Positions 1-4,877 of a DNA stretch of 7,258 nucleotides are shown one piece after another. The notes beneath the pieces are model-generated. The model saw only the letters and a list, made by a program, of their open reading frames with translations, was not told the DNA's origin and made no database searches. The stretch comes from Arcanobacterium_A sp034173665 (GTDB lineage Bacteria; Actinomycetota; Actinomycetes; Actinomycetales; Actinomycetaceae). The translations under genes were made by a program, and so were the position numbers. The DNA lies in contig JAXFDG010000111.1 of the NCBI GenBank assembly GCA_034173665.1, forward strand, positions 1 through 7,258. Reading direction: 5' to 3'. The stretch's first letter is position 1. Each line of letters starts with the position of its first letter.

Positions 1-1
1 T

Positions 2-55
2 GTTGGTGGGGGGTTTAGAACCTGTGTATTATAAACCCACCACCAACTTATTTTT
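2..55 (+). terminator. Strong hairpin with T tract (putative Rho-independent terminator)
   Basis: An inverted repeat pairs bases 2-17 with 32-47 in 15 of 16 positions; the single mismatch is G10 against A39. The loop is 14 nt and TTATTTTT follows at 48-55. On the plus strand this is a textbook intrinsic terminator, presumably for a plus-strand gene left of the window. The minus-strand T tract, if any, would lie outside the window, so whether it also stops transcripts coming from relA cannot be judged. A remnant of a mobile-element end is a less likely reading. Confidence 0.7.
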
Positions 56-69
56 GCAACAATTAAAGA

Positions 70-660
70 ATGCTGAAAAATCATTTTCCTCAAAAACCAG
101 AGACCCACTACGTAATACCACGCAGACAAAATTCAATTCCGCAGATTCACTGTAGTGTTTTCGCTGAGGAAAATTTTTTCCAAAATCAAAAAGAAAAATA
201 CTTTTCTTTTCCCGATAAAATATTTATTTCACGCGAGTATCTCTTTTCTCCGAACTCAAGAATTCAGGCACTACATAGCTTCTTAGCTGAAGGAGATATC
301 ATCGTTGGAAACACTGCAGCATGGGTTCATTTTGGATGTGTTCCGCGCAGCAATATTGTTCCAATCGAAATTGCTCGAAGAGACCAAAAATTAAGAAACC
401 ATGCGAAACGTCGTCGGTTCCGAGATTTTGAATTAGAACGAATCGACTCGGTCGAATTAACCTCACAGATTCGCACAATCTTAGATATTTCAAAAACTAA
501 TCTAGAGTATGGGTTAGATTTATTTTTCCAATATTTACTCTCTTCAAGAACTCCTAATTCCCTGAAGCAACTGGAAAAAGATTTTAAACGACACCGTAGC
601 CCAGCAAAGATTCAAGAGATTCTACAACAAATAATCGCAACCATTTCACAAGCTGCTTAA
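70..660 (+). CDS. Hypothetical protein, divergent AbiEi-like (type IV antitoxin-like) family
   Basis: Encodes 196 aa with no signal peptide or membrane segment. I do not recognise it with certainty. Two motifs resemble actinobacterial proteins annotated as AbiEi-family type IV antitoxins: GNTAAWVHFG at residues 80-89 (family form close to SH-SAAWLHG) and SQIRTILDIS at 132-141 (family form close to T-RTLLDLA), joined by a basic stretch (about 103-117). The usual N-terminal winged-helix domain is not apparent; residues 1-50 are polar and look poorly ordered. The C-terminal third is helical and charged. An in-frame TAA at 64-66 rules out an upstream start. The ATG at 70 has only a weak AAAGA in front, so expression signals are poor. 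No AbiEii-type nucleotidyltransferase toxin is next to it within the window. It is convergent with relA. It could be a housekeeping orphan, an antitoxin remnant or a degraded gene. The reading frame is intact; the function is inferred from motifs alone. Confidence 0.6.
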   Translation: MLKNHFPQKPETHYVIPRRQNSIPQIHCSVFAEENFFQNQKEKYFSFPDKIFISREYLFSPNSRIQALHSFLAEGDIIVGNTAAWVHFGCVPRSNIVPIEIARRDQKLRNHAKRRRFRDFELERIDSVELTSQIRTILDISKTNLEYGLDLFFQYLLSSRTPNSLKQLEKDFKRHRSPAKIQEILQQIIATISQAA

Positions 661-679
661 CCTTAAATCCAACCTACAC

Positions 680-2974
680 TTAAACCCGACGTGAGCCTTC
701 CTTCTTTGAAGCAGTAATCCGATAAGCATCGTAAACTCCTTCAATCTTCTTTAATGCCTTTAAAACTTCATTTAAATGCCGCGGATCTGCCATTTCAAAA
801 GTCCAATTAGACTTTGCCAAGCGCTCATTTGAAGTTGAAATATAACCAGAGAGCATATTGACATCGTGTTCTGAAAGAACTCTAGTTACATCAGCAAGCA
901 ATCCTTTTCGGTCCAAAGCCTCAATTTGCACTTGGACCAAGAAAGAACCTGCAGGCTGCTCATCCCAAGCAATATGTAAAAATCGATCTGGCTCACGACG
1001 TAACTGTTCTACATTCGGGCAATCGCTACGATGCACCGAAATCCCTTTTCCGCGAGTTACAAAACCAACAATTTCATCAGGCGGAACTGGAGTACAGCAT
1101 TTTGCGAGCTTTACCAGCACATCCACATCTTCAATATCGGAAACAACAATTGCAGAAGAAGCATCACCGTCACGACGATGTTGAATTCGGGTTGGCGTTA
1201 CTGCCTCCGACATTGTTTCCTCTACTCCAGCCTGCCCTCCCTGGCTCGAGATGAGACGATGTACTACCGTTTCCGGAGAAATAGCGCCCTCGCCAATTGC
1301 AATATACAAATCTGAAACATCAATTCGATGTAAATCTTGCGCTACTGCTCGTAAAGTTTCATGAGACATCAAACGCTGAATCGGTTCATTCTTCCGACGC
1401 AGAGTTTTCGCAAGTTTTTCCTTACCCTCTTCAAGAGCTTCATCACGACGATTCCGCGTAAACCAAGCCTTAATTTTTGCGCGAGCTCGCGGCGTCGTCA
1501 CAAAATCAATCCAACCTTGAGAAGGTCCAGCATCTTCAGATTTTGCGGTAATAATTTCGACAGCATCACCAGACTCAAGTCGATAATCAAGAGTCACTAG
1601 TCGATCATTAACTTTTGCTCCAACTGTTCTGTGCCCTACTTCTGTATGAATTGCATAAGCAAAATCAACAGGAGTTGCACCCTTAGTAAGTTCAAGAACC
1701 TCACCTTTCGGGGTGAAAACATAAACTTGCGAACCAGACATTTCATAACGTAAAGAGTCTAAGAATTCTGCCGGATCAGCTGTATCTCGTTGCCAATCCA
1801 CAAGTTGACGTAACCACTCAAGCTGAGAATCTTGGTCTGTTTGGGCAACTTCACCTTGATTCTGCTTTGGATTTTCTTTGTAACGCCAATGTGCAGCAAC
1901 GCCGAATTCGGCTCGCCGATGCATTTCATGCGTTCTAATTTGGATTTCAACAGTACGAGATCCCGGACCTAAAACTGAAGTATGAATTGATTGATAAAAA
2001 TTAAATTTTGGAGTCGCAATATAATCTTTAATTCGCCCTTGAATTGGGGTGAATACTGTATTGGCCACGCCAAGCGCGGTGTAACAATCTTGGACTTCAT
2101 TTACCAAAACCCGAACCCCAATAAGATCGTAAATATCCTCAAAGTCACGTCCACGCAAAATCATCTTCTGATAAATCGAATAATAATGCTTTGGACGCCC
2201 TGAGATTACACATTCAACTTTTGCATTGTGTAGTTCATCTTCGAGAGTTTTTGTAATTTGCTCAATATACGCTGCCCTCTGCGGATTACGTTCCTTTACC
2301 ATCCGTTCAATTTCTGAATACACAGCTGGGTAAAGAGTTTTAAAAGATAAATCTTCAAGTTCCCATTTAATTGAATTCATGCCTAAACGGTGAGCCAGCG
2401 GCGCATAAATCTCCAAAGTTTCGCGTGCCTTATTTTGCGCTGAAGTAGAAGAGACAAACCCCCAAGTCCGCGCATTATGTAAACGATCTCCGAGTTTTAT
2501 CAGCAAAACCCGGATATCTTTGGCCATCGCAACAACCATTTTCCGCACAGTTTCAGCTTGTGCCGCTTCTCCAAATTCAACTTTATCCAGCTTGGTCACA
2601 CCATCGACCAATACCGCAACTGTTGCCCCAAATTCTTTTTCTAAATCTTTTAACTGATAGCCAGTATCTTCAACCGTATCGTGTAAGAGTGCAGCAACAA
2701 GGGTATCTTCATCAAGCCCTAATTCAGCTAAAATCGTGCAAACAGCAATCGGGTGAATAATATAGGGCTCACCTGATTTTCGTTTCTGATTACGATGTAA
2801 ATATGCTGCAACTTCGTACGCATGAACAATGCGTTCAAGATTTAACGGACGCTTCCCGATTGCTTGCATCACAGGATCTAAAGCAGCAGGAATTTCATGC
2901 GGTTCATGGTTCTCTAACCAACTATAGGAACCAGCATTCTTTCGCGGCTTATTTGTATGCTTCTCTACGTCCAT
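680..2974 (-). CDS. relA: Bifunctional (p)ppGpp synthetase/hydrolase (RelA/SpoT homolog, Rel)
   Basis: Full-length 764-aa long RSH enzyme. It makes (p)ppGpp from ATP and GDP/GTP at starved ribosomes and hydrolyses it again, controlling the stringent response. The N-terminal HD hydrolase (about 45-200) has H74, the H98-D99 pair in LLHDTVEDT, and D163/N167 in LGDRLHN. The synthetase (about 230-370) has GRPKHYYSIYQKM at 259-271, the FEDIYD motif at 278-283, YQSIHT at 327-332 and VEIQIRT at 342-348 with E343. RIKD at 314-317 is the RxKD form typical of bifunctional Rel rather than the ExDD form of synthetase-only RelA. A TGS domain (about 415-478), a helical region, a zinc-finger-like domain (C626, C627, H648, C652) and a C-terminal ACT/RRM domain (about 677-756) follow. 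The ATG at 2974 is the only start before an in-frame stop at 3002-3004. No Shine-Dalgarno is present; a TATAAT box 6 nt upstream suggests a leaderless mRNA. It lies downstream of apt but is separated from it by a terminator. Confidence 0.97.
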   Translation of the reverse strand: MDVEKHTNKPRKNAGSYSWLENHEPHEIPAALDPVMQAIGKRPLNLERIVHAYEVAAYLHRNQKRKSGEPYIIHPIAVCTILAELGLDEDTLVAALLHDTVEDTGYQLKDLEKEFGATVAVLVDGVTKLDKVEFGEAAQAETVRKMVVAMAKDIRVLLIKLGDRLHNARTWGFVSSTSAQNKARETLEIYAPLAHRLGMNSIKWELEDLSFKTLYPAVYSEIERMVKERNPQRAAYIEQITKTLEDELHNAKVECVISGRPKHYYSIYQKMILRGRDFEDIYDLIGVRVLVNEVQDCYTALGVANTVFTPIQGRIKDYIATPKFNFYQSIHTSVLGPGSRTVEIQIRTHEMHRRAEFGVAAHWRYKENPKQNQGEVAQTDQDSQLEWLRQLVDWQRDTADPAEFLDSLRYEMSGSQVYVFTPKGEVLELTKGATPVDFAYAIHTEVGHRTVGAKVNDRLVTLDYRLESGDAVEIITAKSEDAGPSQGWIDFVTTPRARAKIKAWFTRNRRDEALEEGKEKLAKTLRRKNEPIQRLMSHETLRAVAQDLHRIDVSDLYIAIGEGAISPETVVHRLISSQGGQAGVEETMSEAVTPTRIQHRRDGDASSAIVVSDIEDVDVLVKLAKCCTPVPPDEIVGFVTRGKGISVHRSDCPNVEQLRREPDRFLHIAWDEQPAGSFLVQVQIEALDRKGLLADVTRVLSEHDVNMLSGYISTSNERLAKSNWTFEMADPRHLNEVLKALKKIEGVYDAYRITASKKEGSRRV

Positions 2975-2980
2975 ATACGG

Positions 2981-2986
2981 ATTATA
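2981..2986 (-). promoter_or_regulatory. relA -10 box (TATAAT), probable leaderless promoter
   Basis: On the minus strand a perfect TATAAT is followed by six bases (CCGTAT) and then the relA ATG. Transcription would therefore start at or within a base of the start codon, giving a leaderless message, a common arrangement in Actinomycetota. There is no purine-rich ribosome site in the gap, which fits. A convincing -35 hexamer is not seen; TGCAAT at a 17-nt spacing is a weak candidate. The spacer contains a C-run (CCCCCGCG), which is unusual in this AT-rich intergenic region. Confidence 0.7.
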
Positions 2987-3022
2987 GACGCGGGGGTATT
3001 GTTATTGCATATTTGCACACCC

Positions 3023-3041
3023 AGCGAAACTTATTTTCGCT
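3023..3041. repeat. Short inverted repeat upstream of the relA promoter
   Basis: AGCGAAA at 3023-3029 pairs perfectly with TTTCGCT at 3035-3041 around a 5-nt loop. It lies about 37 bp upstream of the relA -10 box, a position suited to an operator. No T tract follows on either strand, so it is probably not a terminator. The binding protein, if any, is unknown. Confidence 0.4.
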
Positions 3042-3049
3042 TCTGTGAC

Positions 3050-3113
3050 AAATTTTGTGCACTCTAATATCCAAAATTTCGCGCACTATATTTCACAAAA
3101 TCAGCACACTCTC
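3050..3113. repeat. Three imperfect ~24-nt repeats upstream of relA
   Basis: Bases 3050-3066, 3074-3090 and 3097-3113 share a pattern of an A-rich/T-rich start followed by GCACT or CACT. Copies 1 and 2 agree at 14 of 17 positions and are 24 nt apart; copy 3 agrees at 11 of 17 with each and is 23 nt further on. The spacing is close to two helical turns, so the copies would roughly share a face of the DNA. They lie between the apt terminator and the relA promoter and encode nothing. They could be a regulator-binding array or an AT-rich upstream element; chance in AT-rich DNA is possible for the third copy. Confidence 0.4.
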
Positions 3114-3117
3114 ATCT

Positions 3118-3173
3118 GCAATACAGAAAGAAAACTTTGGGGATATGCAAAATTGCAATCCCCAAAGTTTTCT
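3118..3173 (-). terminator. Rho-independent terminator of the yajC-secD-secF-apt operon
   Basis: Bases 3129-3144 (AGAAAACTTTGGGGAT) are the exact reverse complement of 3158-3173, giving a perfect 16-bp stem. Inside it TGCAA (3146-3150) also complements TTGCA (3153-3157), so the structure is almost fully palindromic. On the minus strand the stem runs into TTTTCTTTCTGT, a T-rich tail. It sits 36 bp downstream of the apt stop. The plus strand has no T run after the stem and no plus-strand gene ends here, so the minus direction is the likely one. It separates the sec-apt operon from relA. Confidence 0.85.
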
Positions 3174-3193
3174 CACAAATCAAATATTCCTAT

Positions 3194-3215
3194 TTACTAA
3201 TCTTGAAATTAGTAA
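3194..3215 (-). other. Small hairpin spanning the apt stop codon
   Basis: TTACTAAT at 3194-3201 pairs perfectly with ATTAGTAA at 3208-3215 around a 6-nt loop. The stem contains the apt stop codon (3209-3211). It is AT-rich and weak and lacks a T tract, so it is not a terminator by itself. It could help stabilise the 3' end or be incidental. Confidence 0.35.
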
Positions 3216-3757
3216 GCAAGCACCGACTCTACCGGAACATCCACGCCAAGTGCTTCTCGTCCACCCAAATCAAGAAGTTCAAGCAGAACACATAGACCGA
3301 CTGGATTTCCCCCAGCCTGCTTGATTAAATCAAACGCAGCTGCAGCGGTGCCACCGGTTGCGAGTACGTCGTCGATAACCAAAACACGCATTCCATCTTC
3401 AACCGTAAAAGGCTGGAGTTCCATTCGTGCTGAACCATATTCAAGATCATAGTCAACACCAACAGTTGGCCCTGGAAGTCGGCCTGCCTTACGCACAGTA
3501 AGCATTCCAATCCCGAGTTCAACAGCAAGAGGTGCAGCAAGAATAAATCCACGAGATTCAAGTCCGGCAACCGCATCAACCTTACCGCGGTAATGCTCTG
3601 CAAGAATCTTAATCAGAGCACGGAATGCCTGAGCATCAGCAATTAGCGGAGTAATATCACGGAAAAGTACGCCTGGTGCCGGGAAGTCATGAACTTCACG
3701 AACATGGCTTGCAACAAGATCAACTACGTCCTGTGGAAAATTAGCGGACTGACCCAT
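3209..3757 (-). CDS. apt: Adenine phosphoribosyltransferase
   Basis: Cytoplasmic purine-salvage enzyme that converts adenine and PRPP to AMP and pyrophosphate. The 182-aa product has the family's usual length. Visible motifs are DFPAPGVLFRDITPLI at 24-39 (Apt N-terminal signature), AGLESRGF at 64-71, RKAGRLPGP at 89-97 and the PRPP-binding loop VLVIDDVLATGGT at 125-137. I chose the ATG at 3757 because it lies 4 nt after the secF stop, behind a purine-rich stretch, and places the family signature at the normal distance from the N terminus. A longer reading from 3820 would add 21 residues that lie over the secF coding end and do not look like Apt. Placement between secF and relA is the common actinobacterial order and links salvage to the purine pool that (p)ppGpp synthesis draws on. 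A terminator follows the gene. Confidence 0.96.
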   Translation of the reverse strand: MGQSANFPQDVVDLVASHVREVHDFPAPGVLFRDITPLIADAQAFRALIKILAEHYRGKVDAVAGLESRGFILAAPLAVELGIGMLTVRKAGRLPGPTVGVDYDLEYGSARMELQPFTVEDGMRVLVIDDVLATGGTAAAAFDLIKQAGGNPVGLCVLLELLDLGGREALGVDVPVESVLAY

Positions 3758-3761
3758 TTCC

Positions 3762-4877
3762 CTACTTTCTCTTCTTTCGCTTTGGCTGTGCCCTGTTCCC
3801 CTTATGGGTCCCAGCAACACGATCTTCTAATGCAGACTCAGCAAGTGTATCTTGCTCTTCCCTGATTGGCACTTTATTGTCCAAATCTTTAGAACGAACA
3901 TCGTTTTCTTCTCGCATCTTGAGAACTTCATTAGTATGTTCTTTAATATCTTGATTTCGCATCCCCAAACTCACAGCCAACGGCGCTGCAAGGAAAATTG
4001 AAGAGATAGTTGAAAGCAACATTCCAATAAACATTACTAGAGCTAAATCACGTAATGTATCAGCACCAAAAATTCCTACGCCGATTACTAATACCGCTGC
4101 CACTGGAAGTAAACCGGTAATAGAAGTATTCAAAGAACGAATTAAAGTCTGATTAATTGCTAAGTTTGCCGTTTCTTCAAAGGTAACTTTCTTTTGCGCA
4201 CGTAACTGTGAAGTATTCTCTCGAACCTTGTCGAACACAACAACCGTATCGTAAAGAGAGTATCCCATAATAGTGAGAATACCGATAATCGTTGCTGGAG
4301 TTACCTCTAATCCAAGTAACCAGTAGGCTCCAAGAGTCACTATAAAGTCATGAAGCAAAGCTCCAATTGCGCCGACAGCAATAGTCCAAGATCTGAAGTA
4401 GGCAATCATCACCACAGATACTGCAACCATAAAAATAAGCATTCCGCGAATTGCTTTATTTAAAATGTCTTGCCCCCAAGAAGGACCAACATATGTTGAG
4501 GTGACATCAGTTTCCGGAACTCCGTATGCCTCTGCTAAAGCTTGTTTCACAGCTTGAGTTTGTTGGTCATCAAGTTGCACAGTCTGCACTCGAATCCCTG
4601 AGCCGCCAACTGAAGAAATACGAGGCGCCTTATCGTTGCCTACTTCCGCAATCACTTCATAAGCCGGCCCTTGCGAGGTATTTTCAGTTCCAGTAACGGT
4701 AAACTGTGATCCGCCGCGGAATTCGATTCCTAAATTTGGAGTTTTTAAAGCAAACCCAGCTATCGAAAGCAAAATAAAGAAGATTGCAATTGCAAACCAA
4801 ATCTTTCGTTTAGCAATGATTTGGAAAGAACGCTTTCCGGTATAGAGGTCATTACCTAGTGAATACATTGAAATCAT
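3762..4877 (-). CDS. secF: Protein translocase subunit SecF
   Basis: Inner-membrane partner of SecD, an RND-like factor that uses the proton gradient to help pull proteins out of SecYEG. The 371-aa product has TM1 at about 26-44, then GIEFRGGSQF at 50-59, an extracytoplasmic domain to about 140, and a five-helix bundle at about 143-305. The signature GYSLYDTVVVFDKVREN at 205-221 holds the conserved acidic residues, and NQTLIRSLNTSITGLLPV at 242-259 is also typical. A cytoplasmic tail of about 65 residues is highly charged and ends in KRKKRK. The start is chosen at the ATG at 4877, 6 nt behind AAGGAGGT; it forms a TGATG overlap with the secD stop. A GTG one codon upstream (4880) is possible but only 3 nt from the Shine-Dalgarno. 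The coupling fits one-to-one production with SecD. Confidence 0.96.
   Translation of the reverse strand: MISMYSLGNDLYTGKRSFQIIAKRKIWFAIAIFFILLSIAGFALKTPNLGIEFRGGSQFTVTGTENTSQGPAYEVIAEVGNDKAPRISSVGGSGIRVQTVQLDDQQTQAVKQALAEAYGVPETDVTSTYVGPSWGQDILNKAIRGMLIFMVAVSVVMIAYFRSWTIAVGAIGALLHDFIVTLGAYWLLGLEVTPATIIGILTIMGYSLYDTVVVFDKVRENTSQLRAQKKVTFEETANLAINQTLIRSLNTSITGLLPVAAVLVIGVGIFGADTLRDLALVMFIGMLLSTISSIFLAAPLAVSLGMRNQDIKEHTNEVLKMREENDVRSKDLDNKVPIREEQDTLAESALEDRVAGTHKGNRAQPKRKKRK

Noticed and set aside
2..47. Terminal inverted repeat of an insertion sequence or MITE
   Set aside because: The two arms form one hairpin 14 nt apart with a T tract, as in a terminator; no transposase or target-site duplication is visible. 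The left edge of the window prevents a full check.
858..2760. Several open frames of 66-108 codons on the plus strand within relA
   Set aside because: They lie antisense to a full-length conserved enzyme, have no ribosome sites or recognisable motifs, and overlap one another.
3050..3113. CRISPR-like array
   Set aside because: Three degenerate units with no unique spacers of normal length and no cas genes; better described as imperfect tandem repeats.
3055..3324. Open frame of 89 codons on the plus strand across the apt-relA intergenic region
   Set aside because: It runs through the terminator stem and the antisense of apt, has no ribosome site, and its composition is not protein-like.
3758..3820. 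A longer apt beginning at 3820
   Set aside because: The extra 21 residues come from the out-of-frame reading of the secF 3' end and do not resemble Apt; the ATG at 3757 gives the normal family length.
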